The position numbers and the translations under genes were made by a program. DNA of 64,000 nt from CAVUMR01 sp963742715 (GTDB lineage: Bacteria; Actinomycetota; Actinomycetes; Mycobacteriales; Micromonosporaceae), in NCBI GenBank assembly GCA_963742715.1, contig CAVUMR010000001.1, forward strand, positions 1,178,001 to 1,242,000, written 5' to 3'. The stretch's first letter is position 1; each line of letters starts with the position of its first letter. Below the pieces are notes generated by a model. It was not told where the DNA came from. It made no database searches and worked only from the letters and a program-made list of their open reading frames with translations. Below are positions 34,121-42,535 of this stretch, in pieces.

Positions 34121-35277
34121 GACCCGGCACCCCCGTGCGCGCTCGTACCGACGGGCACCCGCAGCGCCAGATCGGAGTCGTGTTCCGGCACGTCCACCAG
34201 GCCCGGATAGGTGTCCGCGTCGTCCGGCCGGTACAGCTCGCTGGCCCAGAAGAACGCGATGACCGGCCGGTTTCCGGTGTTGGTCAGCCGGTGCAGCCAC
34301 ATCGTCGGCGCGTCCACGATCACCGGCCGGGCACCGGCCACCTGGAACCGCACCACCCGGGTGGTGAACAGCCGGCGCATGGCGATCTCGGCGGTACCGG
34401 CCACCACCACGAAACGCTCGAGTTTGCGCAGGTGTACGTGCTCGCCGCGGACCGCGTCCGGTGCGGTGGAGGAGACGAACGCCTGGCCGCCGCTGGGCGC
34501 GCGTACGCACTCGACCAGTTCGCCGCGCGCGTCGGTGTGCGGCGTCGGGACGATCGGGTACCGGCCGGGGAACAGGTACGACCGGTAGGTGTTGAACAGC
34601 CGCGCCCGGAACCGGTCGGTCAGGTCGGGCAGTTCACCGGTGCGGTACACCGCGTCGAAGTCGCGCACCTCCCGGAGTACCTCCGACACCGTGAACGCCT
34701 CACCGGGCGGCTCGACCACCCGGTGCCCGGTCGCCACGGTCTCCCCGATCAGCGCCTCGGCCGCGTCCTGCGCGTGCAGCAGCGGTACCGGCCGGTCCTC
34801 CTCGACCACCGGCTGCCGCCCGGCCGCGATCTGGTGGCAGAAGGTGGCGACGAACGAGTTGTAGTGCGGCCGGCCGTGCTCGCCGTACAGGTTGGGCAGT
34901 ACGACATCGGAGAAGCGCTCCTGGTCCGGCCCGGCGAGCAGGTCGGCGGCCTGCCGTTTCGCCACTCCGTACGGGCAGTCGGACCGGGACTGGACCGAGT
35001 TCGCGTACACCATCCGGATCGGGCGATCCGCCCGACGGACCGCGTCGGCGAGCACCCGCGCCGGCGCCACGTTCCCCTCGGTGACGTCGGCGTCGGTACC
35101 GCGGTTCACCCCGGCGCAGTGCACCACCGCGTCCACTCCGGACAGCGCGCCGACCAGCCGGTCCGGATCGGCGAGCTCGTCCCGCCGCAGCACGACGCAG
35201 TCCATGCCCAGCGCGAAGGCCCGGCAGCGGACGTGCCAGCCGAGGAAGCCACCGGCGCCGGTGAGCGCGATCCTCAT
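34117..35277 (-). CDS. capF: CapF-like bifunctional SDR reductase/cupin (UDP-L-FucNAc synthesis)
   Basis: A 386-residue two-domain protein. The N-terminal short-chain dehydrogenase has the dinucleotide motif LTGAGGFLGWHV and the catalytic YGVAK (about residue 103). The C-terminal cupin has GEHVHLRKLERFVVV, with histidines that bind zinc in CapF. CapF converts the 4-keto-L-arabino-hexulose made by CapE to UDP-2-acetamido-2,6-dideoxy-L-talose; the cupin performs C3 epimerisation and the SDR reduces C4. The gene is between CapE and CapG genes with ATGA and GTGA overlaps, so stoichiometric expression of the pathway is likely. Confidence 0.9.
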   Translation of the reverse strand: MRIALTGAGGFLGWHVRCRAFALGMDCVVLRRDELADPDRLVGALSGVDAVVHCAGVNRGTDADVTEGNVAPARVLADAVRRADRPIRMVYANSVQSRSDCPYGVAKRQAADLLAGPDQERFSDVVLPNLYGEHGRPHYNSFVATFCHQIAAGRQPVVEEDRPVPLLHAQDAAEALIGETVATGHRVVEPPGEAFTVSEVLREVRDFDAVYRTGELPDLTDRFRARLFNTYRSYLFPGRYPIVPTPHTDARGELVECVRAPSGGQAFVSSTAPDAVRGEHVHLRKLERFVVVAGTAEIAMRRLFTTRVVRFQVAGARPVIVDAPTMWLHRLTNTGNRPVIAFFWASELYRPDDADTYPGLVDVPEHDSDLALRVPVGTSAHGGAGS

Positions 35278-36446
35278 CGCGGCCACCCGCCCGTCGGTCC
35301 GCCCAGCGAGCGGGCCGGTGCTTCGGCCGGCGTCCGGGGCTGGGTGACCATAGACGCCCGGCCCGGCGGTGGACCGCCCGGCCGGTTCGCGTCGGCGAGT
35401 ACCGCCTGGAACTCGGGGGTACGCCGCAGCATCGCGGCCACCGCGTCCTCGTCCAGCCGCTCGGCGTTGTGCGAGGTGTACTCGGTGGCCAGGTCGGCGC
35501 CTTCGACGCCCTGGTCGAAGTACAGGTGGTAGTTCAGGCCCCGGTCGTCGGTCGGGATCCGGAAGTAGTCGCCCTGGTCCTCGGCCCGGGACGCCTCCTC
35601 GCGGCTGACCAGCGTCTCGTACAGCTTCTCGCCGTGCCGGGTGCCGATGATCTTCAGCTCCGGCTCGGTGCCGAGCAGCCGGGCCACCGCGCGGGCGATC
35701 ACCTCGACCGTGCTGGCCGGTGCCTTGCGGACGAACAGGTCCCCCGGGCTGGCGGCCACGAACGCGTGCTCCACCAGCCGCATCGCCTCGTCGATGGACA
35801 TCAGGAACCGGGTCATCCGCGGGTTCGTGATGGTCAGCGGCAGGCCGCGGCCGAGCTGTTCGACGAACAGCGGTACCACCGACCCGCGCGAGCACAGCAC
35901 GTTGCCGTACCGGACGACGCACACCACGGTGCCGCCGGCGCCGGTGCCCGCGGCCGATCGCCGGTGCGCGACCGTCGCCCAGCCCTCGCGGGAGTACGCC
36001 TGGGCGATCTTCTCCATCAGCGCCTTGGACATGCCCATCGCGTTGATCGGGTAGACCGCCTTGTCGGTGCTGAGGCACACGACCGTGCGGACCCCGTTGG
36101 CGCGGGCCGCCTCCATCACGTTCGCGCTGCCCAGCGCGTTGGTCCGCAGCGCCTCGATCGGGAAGAACTCGCACGATGGCACCTGCTTGAGGGCCGCCGC
36201 GTGGAACACGTAGTCGACGCGGCGACAGGCCCGGTCCACCGTGTCCGGGTCACGGACACTGCCGAGGTGGAACCGGAGCCGGTCGTCGGTGAACTGGCGG
36301 CGCATGTCGTCCTGTTTGGTCTCGTCCCGGCTCAGCACCCGCACCTCGGCGCAGTCGCCGGTGAGCAGCCGGCCGGCCATGGTCCGGCCGAACGTGCCGG
36401 TGCCGCCGGTGATGAGCACGGTGGCGCCGGACAGCCGGCCGGTCAT
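35274..36446 (-). CDS. capE: CapE-like UDP-GlcNAc 4,6-dehydratase/5-epimerase (UDP-L-FucNAc synthesis)
   Basis: A 390-residue SDR enzyme that starts L-fucosamine synthesis by inverting 4,6-dehydration of UDP-GlcNAc. It has LITGGTGTFGRTM, HAAALKQVPSCEFFP and LSTDKAVYPINAMGMSK. The usual YxxxK is replaced by MxxxK (MGMSK), which is characteristic of CapE/FnlA rather than a defect. A Gly/Ala-rich 10-residue insert follows WATVAHRR, and the C-terminus has an extra Pro/Arg-rich tail. The gene shares ATGA overlaps with the glycosyltransferase upstream and the CapF gene downstream. Confidence 0.92.
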   Translation of the reverse strand: MTGRLSGATVLITGGTGTFGRTMAGRLLTGDCAEVRVLSRDETKQDDMRRQFTDDRLRFHLGSVRDPDTVDRACRRVDYVFHAAALKQVPSCEFFPIEALRTNALGSANVMEAARANGVRTVVCLSTDKAVYPINAMGMSKALMEKIAQAYSREGWATVAHRRSAAGTGAGGTVVCVVRYGNVLCSRGSVVPLFVEQLGRGLPLTITNPRMTRFLMSIDEAMRLVEHAFVAASPGDLFVRKAPASTVEVIARAVARLLGTEPELKIIGTRHGEKLYETLVSREEASRAEDQGDYFRIPTDDRGLNYHLYFDQGVEGADLATEYTSHNAERLDEDAVAAMLRRTPEFQAVLADANRPGGPPPGRASMVTQPRTPAEAPARSLGGPTGGWPR

Positions 36447-37723
36447 GACGCCCGCCCGGACACCGCGTCGGCGACCAGGCCGGCGAGCGCGGCGCTGCCC
36501 ACCCGGGCGCTGAGCCGGTCCAGGTAGTACCGCCGGCCGGCCCGCCCCAGCGCTTCCCGGGCCGCGGCGTCCAGCGTGTACAGCCGGCGGATCGCCGCGG
36601 CCAGCGCGGGCGCGTCCGCGGGCGGTACCGCGATGCCGGCACCGGACTGCTCGATCAGGCGCGCCCCGTCGCCGGCGATCGACCCGATCACCGGCCGGCC
36701 GCAGGCGAGCGTGGCCTGCAGCTTGCTCGGCAGCGTCGCGCGGAACAGCGGCAGGTCCTTGAGGCTGACCAGTTGCGCGTCGCTCAGCGCGATCAGCGCG
36801 GCGATCCGGTCGGTCGGTTGGTTACCCAGGAACATCACGTTGCCGGCCCCGCGGGCCGCCTCCCGCAGTCGCTGTTCGGCCACCCCGGTGCCGGCGAACA
36901 CCAGCTTGAGACCGGGCAGATCCGTCACCAGCGCCGCCGCTTCGATCGCGGTCTCCAGGCCCTGGAGGTCACCGAGGCTGCCCGCGTACATGAGGACGAA
37001 GCCGTCCAACCCGAGGCTGCGGGCGAGCACCTCGTCCCGCGGTACCGGCCGGAACACCGACTCGTCGACCCAGTTCGGTACCACGCTGAGCTTGTCCGGC
37101 CGGACGCCGCGGTCGCGCAGTACGTCGACCATGCCCGGGGCGCTCACCGCGACCGCGGCCGCCCGGCGGTACGACGCGTCGCAGAACGCGTGCAGCCCGC
37201 GTACCACCGAGGCGAGCACCGGACCGCGTCGGATGAAGCCGCTCTCGGCCACGGTCTGCGGCCACAGGTCGTGGATGTGCATGACGTACGGCCGGCCGAA
37301 CAGCGCCCGCGCGATCATCGCCGGCAGCACCGTGGTGGCCTGTGAGGTGATCACCAGCCAGGCGTCGACCGAGCGCAGCAGCCGCAACTTCGTGGACGCG
37401 GCACCGGCGAAGGACAGGTAGGTCACCGCCCGCCGCAGCGCGGAGCGGTCGTGGCTGGGCACCAACGGAACCCGGTGCACGTGTACGCCCGCGCGCTCCT
37501 CGTACTGGTAGCGCGAAAGCCGGTAGCCGGGGAAGATCCGGCCGGTCGGGTAGTTCGGGAAGCCGGTCAGTACGTGGACGTGGTGCCCGAGCCGTACCAG
37601 CGACCGGCAGATCGCGCCGGCGACCGCGGCGGAGCCGCCTTCCGGGTCGTAGCACGAGCTGACCACGCCCAGCCGGATCGGCGCTGTGCCGGCCTCGCCG
37701 GCGCTAAGTGGTGCACGAACCAT
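36443..37723 (-). CDS. WbuB/WcaI-like glycosyltransferase family 4, probable L-fucosaminyltransferase
   Basis: A 426-residue GT-B enzyme and the first gene of the long operon. It resembles the WbuB group: VVSSCYDPEGGSAAVAGAIC at the start, LTGFPNYPTGRIFPGYR, VMHIHDLWPQTVAESG, then VLMYAGSLGDLQGLETAIEAA and LPSKLQATLACGRPVIGSI at the donor site. WbuB of E. coli O26 and its relatives lie next to the FnlA-B-C genes and transfer N-acetyl-L-fucosamine; the same four genes are together here, so this enzyme probably uses UDP-L-FucNAc. The ATG has a purine-rich GGGGGA upstream. Confidence 0.87.
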   Translation of the reverse strand: MVRAPLSAGEAGTAPIRLGVVSSCYDPEGGSAAVAGAICRSLVRLGHHVHVLTGFPNYPTGRIFPGYRLSRYQYEERAGVHVHRVPLVPSHDRSALRRAVTYLSFAGAASTKLRLLRSVDAWLVITSQATTVLPAMIARALFGRPYVMHIHDLWPQTVAESGFIRRGPVLASVVRGLHAFCDASYRRAAAVAVSAPGMVDVLRDRGVRPDKLSVVPNWVDESVFRPVPRDEVLARSLGLDGFVLMYAGSLGDLQGLETAIEAAALVTDLPGLKLVFAGTGVAEQRLREAARGAGNVMFLGNQPTDRIAALIALSDAQLVSLKDLPLFRATLPSKLQATLACGRPVIGSIAGDGARLIEQSGAGIAVPPADAPALAAAIRRLYTLDAAAREALGRAGRRYYLDRLSARVGSAALAGLVADAVSGRAS

Positions 37724-37973
37724 CGCGGTAGGTCCCCCTGTCGTGCTACCGCAAATCCCAACCCCCTGGGCGTCCGTACCATATAGTGCACTTCGGTCAA
37801 CGCGGACGGTGACACGGCGATTACCCTTCGAAATTGTGAAATATCGCGGTGCAGGTAGACCGCGGTGCGCGGCGCGGCGCGGCGCGGCCGACCCGCGCCG
37901 CGCGGGCCGAGTTGGTCCGCGGTGACACCGGCCGCGGGAGTCATGCACGAGGGCGCCACCGCGCGCACGAGCT
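37724..37973 (-). promoter_or_regulatory. Promoter region of the polysaccharide operon and divergent Asp-box gene
   Basis: These 250 bases lie between divergent units. The part at 37760-37855 is the most A/T-rich stretch of the locus and contains, on the minus strand, TTGACC (plus-strand GGTCAA at 37795-37800), a good -35 hexamer, with TATATGGTACGG downstream of it. The best -10 spacing is not ideal (TACGGA after 16 bases), so the precise promoter is uncertain. The rest, 37860-37973, is very GC-rich. Confidence 0.45.
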
Positions 37974-39146
37974 TTGGGGGAACACCTGACCCGGCTTCGC
38001 GTCCTGCGGCCGCACCTGCTGCTCCTGCGCGCACGGCAACTGCGGGCGCCGGTCCTCCGGTGGCCGCGGTTGCGCGGGCCGGGCGGCGTCCTGTCGTTGA
38101 CCGTCGTGGCCACGCTGCTCGCGGTCGACGCGGCGCTGGCGACGGTCGTGCTGCGGCCGCCGACCCCGGTGCGGCCGATGGCGGAGACCAGCGCGCCGGC
38201 CCGCACCTCCCCGGCCAGCACCGCCTCCGCGAGCACCGAGCCGACGGACAAGACACCGACGGACAAGGCACCGGCGAGCAGGGCGCCGGTGAAGCGCGAC
38301 CATAGCGCCGGCGGCGCGGCCACGACCCGGCAACCCGTCGCCACCTCGGTACCGGTCGACCTCGGCGAGGGCGTGGTGATGGCGGCGGCACCGGTCGGCT
38401 GCGGCCGCACCGGCGGGCTGTACCGGTCCACCGACGGCGGCCGGAGCTGGCACGGCGTACGCACGCCGGCAGCCTCGATCCTGCGGATCCGGGTGATCGA
38501 CCGGAGCGAAGCCTGGATCGTCGGCGCGGACGCCCGGTGCCAGCCGCACTTCTACCAGACCTCGAACGGCGGGCAGAGCTGGCAGCTGCGGTCCTCGACC
38601 GCCGGCGCCTGGCACCGGCTCCCGGACCCGTACGCCCGCCGGCTGCACGCGCCGACCGCCCTGGTCAGCTCGCCGTGCCCGCGATCGGTACGGATCCTGC
38701 AGGTGGCCGGGCTGACCCCGGCCGACGGCGCGGCGCTGTGCGAGGACGGGTCGATCCGGCGCAGCGCGAACGGCGGGGACTCCTGGCAGCGGCTCTCGGT
38801 CGTACCGGGTGCCCGCGCGTTCGACGTGCTGTCCACCGGGGCCGCGTTCGTCACCGTGCCCGGCGCCGGGTGCGCGCGGCTGCGGGTCAAGGGCAGTACC
38901 GACGGTGGCCGGACCTGGCGCAACCTGGGCTGCGTACCGGCGTCCCGACTCGCGCCGGTGGTCGACCGGGCGCAGGGTGCGCGACGGCTGTCCGACGGCC
39001 GGTCGAGCGGTACCGCCGGCCCGATCGGGCTGGCCTTCACTACTCCCAGCGAGGGTGTACTGCTGACCCCCGACGCGGTCTTCACCACCACCGACGGAGG
39101 CCGTACCTGGCGGCAACGGTCAGCGTTCGCACTGGTCAGACCGTGA
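37974..39146 (+). CDS. Membrane-anchored Asp-box (BNR/WD40-YVTN-like) protein
   Basis: A protein of up to 390 residues with one membrane-spanning segment near residues 40-60, a Thr/Pro/Ala-rich linker and then a beta-propeller-like domain outside the cell. Five Asp-box motifs are visible: STDGGRSW, TSNGGQSW, SANGGDSW, STDGGRTW and TTDGGRTW. Asp-boxes form tight turns in sialidase, photosystem-assembly and glycan-binding propellers. Catalytic residues of sialidases are not evident, so binding to a glycan, perhaps the local polysaccharide, is more likely (inference). TTG 37974 is the earliest start and lacks a convincing ribosome binding site, so the true start is uncertain. Confidence 0.75.
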   Translation: MGEHLTRLRVLRPHLLLLRARQLRAPVLRWPRLRGPGGVLSLTVVATLLAVDAALATVVLRPPTPVRPMAETSAPARTSPASTASASTEPTDKTPTDKAPASRAPVKRDHSAGGAATTRQPVATSVPVDLGEGVVMAAAPVGCGRTGGLYRSTDGGRSWHGVRTPAASILRIRVIDRSEAWIVGADARCQPHFYQTSNGGQSWQLRSSTAGAWHRLPDPYARRLHAPTALVSSPCPRSVRILQVAGLTPADGAALCEDGSIRRSANGGDSWQRLSVVPGARAFDVLSTGAAFVTVPGAGCARLRVKGSTDGGRTWRNLGCVPASRLAPVVDRAQGARRLSDGRSSGTAGPIGLAFTTPSEGVLLTPDAVFTTTDGGRTWRQRSAFALVRP

Positions 39147-39236
39147 TGGCCGAACGGTGCGAGAAAGCCGCGAATCCGCGTGTACCGGATATGAGCTGAT
39201 CTAAAGTGCGCAGCTAGTCGTCACTGTGGGGTGAGC

Positions 39237-41861
39237 ATGGTCAGGTCCCGAGGGTCCAGGATCGTCAACGCCCAACTCCGGGCGGTGGTACGCGCGGCCA
39301 CCACGCGAGCCGCGGCCGGTCCGGTGACGGTGACCGGGCCGGTGGTGACGTCGGACGGCCGGGTGGCGGCCAGCACTGATCTCGGCGTCCCTGACCTCGG
39401 CGCCACTGACCTCGGCGCCGCGCGCGCTACTGACCTCGGCGTCGCGCCACGGATGTACCGCGGCAAGCGACTGCTCGACTTCGTCGTACTCGCCGTCATC
39501 GCGGTACCGGCGCTGCTGGTGACCCTGGCCTGCGCGATCGCGATCTGGTGCGAGGACGGTCGTCCGGTGCTGATCCGGCAACGTCGTACCGGGTCCGGCG
39601 GCCAGCCGTTCACGCTGCTCAAGCTGCGCACCATGACCCGCGATGCCGAGCCGGACGCGGAGGTACCGGACGAGTCCCGGATCACCCGGGTCGGGCGGGT
39701 GCTGCGCCGGTTCTCCATCGACGAGCTGCCGCAGTTCGTCAACGTGGCCCGCGGCGAGATGAGCCTGGTCGGACCGCGCCCCAACTTCGACCACCGGACC
39801 CAGCGGTACGACGCGCGGCAGCGGCAACGGCTGGCCGCGCTCCCCGGGCTCACCGGACTCGCGCAGACCTCCGGCCGCAACCAGCTCGGCTGGGACGACC
39901 GCACCGAGCTCGATCTGCACTACGTACACACTCAGAATCTGTGGCTTGACCTGCGCATTCTCGCCCGGTCGCCGTGGGTGGTGCTGACCGGCGAGGGCGT
40001 GTCCGGCCACCCCGGCGACCGGCCGGCCGACCCGACGGCGCCGCCGTCGGACCCACCGCCGGGACACCGGGCCGGACGCAAACCGGCCGGGCACGCGGCG
40101 CGGCGACTCGGCTGGACGGCGGCGGTGGTCGTCGTCGCGCTGGTGGCCGGGGCCGGCTGGCTCACCGTGCGCGGGTTGCAGGCCCGGGACCACCTGGTCG
40201 CCGCGACCCAACTGGTACGCCAGCTCGAACAGCAGATGGCGCGGGGCGACGTCACCGCTGGGCAGGGCACTGTGGCCCGGCTCCGGCAGGAGACCCGCGC
40301 CGCCCGCGCCGCGACCCACGGCACCTCCTGGCGGGCCGGTCGGGTCGCACCGGTGGTCGGCGACGACCTGGCGGCACTCGCCACCGTGACCGGGGCGCTG
40401 GACGAACTCGTCGCCCGGGGCGCCGCGGCCCTCGCCGCGATGTCCGGCCTCGGTCCGGCGGCCCTCGCACCGCACGGTGGACGGATGGACCTGGCCCAGT
40501 TGCAGCGGATCGCGCCGGCACTGGCCGAAGCGAGTGCGGCGACCGCGCAGGCGAGCGGCCGGATCGCCGCCATCCGCGCCGGGGAGCTGGCGCCGCCGCT
40601 GCGCTCGGCCGTCACCGAGCTGCGGGACCGGCTGGCCCGGGTCGCCGCGACCACGGCCACCGTCGCCCGGGCGGCGACGATCCTGCCGCCGATGCTGGGA
40701 GCCCACGGCCCGCGTACCTACCTGGTGCTGTTCCAGAACCTGGCCGAGCTGCGCGCCACCGGCGGAATGCCCGGCGCGTTCGCGGTGGTCCGGGCCGACC
40801 ACGGCGCGATCACGCTGGTCGGGCAGGGTTCCGCGTCGGCCGTACTGCAGGTGTTCGACCAGCCGGTACTGCCGCTCAACCCGGCGCAGCGGTCGCTGTA
40901 CACCGACCGGCTCGGCACCTTCCCGGCCGACATCACCTTCACTCCGGACTTCCCGACCGCGGCCGCGCTGGCCCGGGAGATGTACCGGCGGCGTACCGGC
41001 CAGACCGTGGACGGCGTCCTGGCCACCGATCCGGTTGCCCTGTCGTACCTGCTGGCGGCGACCGGTCCGGTGCGCATGCCCGGTGGCGAGGTGCTGGCCG
41101 CCGGCACCGTGGTACGGCAACTGCTGTCCGACGCGTACGCCCGGTACGCGACGTCGGTGGAGCAGGACCAGTACTTCGCCGGAGTCGCCCGGGTCATGTT
41201 CGACGTGGTGGCACAGGGTCTTGGCGATCCGCGGGCGGTACTCGCGGCTCTCGGCCGGGCCGCGGACGAGCGGCGGCTGCTGGTGTGGAGCGCCCACCCG
41301 GACGAGCAACGGACCATTGACGGTACGGCCGTGAGCGGCATGCTGCCCCGCCACGACGCGGACCAGCCGACCGTGGGGGTGTTCCTCAACGACGGCACCG
41401 GCGCCAAGCTCGGCTACTACCTGTCGTTCGCGGCCGACCTGCGGCCGTCCGGGTGCCTCGCCGAGGGCCGGCAGGAGTTGAAGCTCCGGTTGACGATCCG
41501 GTCGACCGCCCCGTCCAGCGGGCTGTCGCCGAGCGTGCTCGGCATGGGACTTGCCGGCGTCCCGTACACGATCCGCACCAATGTGCTGGTATTCAGCCCG
41601 GTCGCCGGAGCGGTCCGGTCCGCGTCGGTGGACGGCGTGCCGTCCGGATTCGGTACCGGCCAGGAAAGTGGTCGCGCCGTCGGCGTACTGACGGTCGACG
41701 TCGCACCGGGCAGCACCCGGACTATTCAGGTCACGGTGCTGACCGCGGTACAAGCACCCGGTGCGCGACCCGCCTCAGCCCTGCGGTTACGCACCACACC
41801 GGCCGCGACACCCTGGCACACAAATATCGGATTTCCGTACAACTGCGTACCAGTTCGCTAA
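39237..41861 (+). CDS. Fusion of a WbaP-type phosphoglycosyl transferase with a DUF4012 protein
   Basis: An 874-residue protein in one uninterrupted frame. Residues about 73-255 are a monotopic phosphoglycosyl transferase: a membrane helix after MYRGKRLLDF, LKLRTM, the catalytic pair in FSIDELPQF, and GEMSLVGPRP. It should transfer a sugar phosphate to undecaprenyl phosphate and start the repeat unit. After a Pro-rich linker and a second helix (about 291-313), residues about 320-870 match DUF4012 proteins (LFQNLAELRATGGMPGAF, LVWSAHPDEQ), extracytoplasmic proteins common near actinobacterial polysaccharide genes. The two are normally separate genes. GGGG just before ATG 39237 supports this start; a GTG two codons earlier is possible. 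Confidence 0.88.
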   Translation: MVRSRGSRIVNAQLRAVVRAATTRAAAGPVTVTGPVVTSDGRVAASTDLGVPDLGATDLGAARATDLGVAPRMYRGKRLLDFVVLAVIAVPALLVTLACAIAIWCEDGRPVLIRQRRTGSGGQPFTLLKLRTMTRDAEPDAEVPDESRITRVGRVLRRFSIDELPQFVNVARGEMSLVGPRPNFDHRTQRYDARQRQRLAALPGLTGLAQTSGRNQLGWDDRTELDLHYVHTQNLWLDLRILARSPWVVLTGEGVSGHPGDRPADPTAPPSDPPPGHRAGRKPAGHAARRLGWTAAVVVVALVAGAGWLTVRGLQARDHLVAATQLVRQLEQQMARGDVTAGQGTVARLRQETRAARAATHGTSWRAGRVAPVVGDDLAALATVTGALDELVARGAAALAAMSGLGPAALAPHGGRMDLAQLQRIAPALAEASAATAQASGRIAAIRAGELAPPLRSAVTELRDRLARVAATTATVARAATILPPMLGAHGPRTYLVLFQNLAELRATGGMPGAFAVVRADHGAITLVGQGSASAVLQVFDQPVLPLNPAQRSLYTDRLGTFPADITFTPDFPTAAALAREMYRRRTGQTVDGVLATDPVALSYLLAATGPVRMPGGEVLAAGTVVRQLLSDAYARYATSVEQDQYFAGVARVMFDVVAQGLGDPRAVLAALGRAADERRLLVWSAHPDEQRTIDGTAVSGMLPRHDADQPTVGVFLNDGTGAKLGYYLSFAADLRPSGCLAEGRQELKLRLTIRSTAPSSGLSPSVLGMGLAGVPYTIRTNVLVFSPVAGAVRSASVDGVPSGFGTGQESGRAVGVLTVDVAPGSTRTIQVTVLTAVQAPGARPASALRLRTTPAATPWHTNIGFPYNCVPVR

Positions 41862-41916
41862 TCTCGGATCAATGTAGAAAAGGCCATTAGACATTCAGCT
41901 TTATTTCGGGGGAAAC

Positions 41917-42423
41917 ATGGGCAGGTACCGTTTAATCCTGTCGCTGGCAACAATCGCACTTTCCGTGCTGCTTTTTCCGGCGGCAGCCGTCGCTGTGCCG
42001 TATCCCGCCCCATCACCCGCGCTGACCGTTTCCTCGGGAACAGTCACCGAAGGGAACGCCGTACAGATCTCGGGCACCGGCTTCGGTGTGCACGAAGTCG
42101 TGATGCTCGACGTGAGCTACGGCGGAGCGTCGCAATCGGCGGGCAGTGCGAACACCAACGGCGTCGGCGCCTTCTCGACCTGGGTCAGGCTCACGCAGGC
42201 CGGCACCGCGGTCATCACCGCGACCGGCGTGACCAGTGGTGCCAGCATGTCCGTCACGGTGACCGTACTGGCCGCCGGACCGAGCCTGCCGGTGACCGGT
42301 GACAGCGCTTCGGTCCTGCTCACCGAGGTGACCGGCGGCACGATCGCCGTGCTGTTCGGCGCTGCGCTGATCTGGTTCGCGATGCGGTACCGCCGGTCGA
42401 CCCGCCGCAAGACCGCTACCTGA
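41917..42423 (+). CDS. Small secreted surface protein with LPxTG-like sorting signal
   Basis: A 168-residue protein with a signal peptide (about 1-27, ending AVAVP), an Ig-like domain of the IPT/TIG type (about 35-115, with VQISGTGFGVHEVVML), then LPVTG at 124-128, a hydrophobic helix and a basic tail RRSTRRKTAT. The last three parts form a sortase sorting signal, so the protein is probably attached to the cell wall. No sortase gene is in the window. ATG follows GGGGGAA with suitable spacing. It lies 55 bases after the fusion gene and may help hold the polysaccharide at the wall; that is inference. Confidence 0.82.
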   Translation: MGRYRLILSLATIALSVLLFPAAAVAVPYPAPSPALTVSSGTVTEGNAVQISGTGFGVHEVVMLDVSYGGASQSAGSANTNGVGAFSTWVRLTQAGTAVITATGVTSGASMSVTVTVLAAGPSLPVTGDSASVLLTEVTGGTIAVLFGAALIWFAMRYRRSTRRKTAT

Positions 42424-42431
42424 GTCCCGTT

Positions 42432-42463
42432 CGCTTCATCCCGCCGCGCGGCGGGATGAAGCG
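42432..42463. terminator. 32-bp perfect palindrome, probable bidirectional terminator
   Basis: The sequence is a perfect 32-bp palindrome with half-site CGCTTCATCCCGCCGC. It lies nine bases after the LPxTG-protein gene and before the convergent gene at 42.5-43.2 kb, so it likely ends both transcripts. Its T-rich ends on the outer arms (GCTTCAT) are better than typical actinomycete terminators. A dimeric protein-binding site is an alternative. Confidence 0.75.
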
Positions 42464-42535
42464 CTTCGGCGCACCTCGATTGAACGCGCCCGGGCGGGCT
42501 GGCCGTTTGGTCAGCTCGCCCGGTAGCCGTTGGTG

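Noticed and set aside
14398..42423. An antibiotic biosynthesis cluster rather than a polysaccharide locus
   Set aside because: There are no polyketide, peptide synthetase or terpene genes; Wzx, Wzy, Wzz-kinase, initiating transferase and many glycosyltransferases fit a polymer.
42432..42463. The perfect 32-bp palindrome as a site-specific recombination site
   Set aside because: Its place between the ends of convergent genes and its hairpin shape are best explained by termination; no recombinase gene is near.
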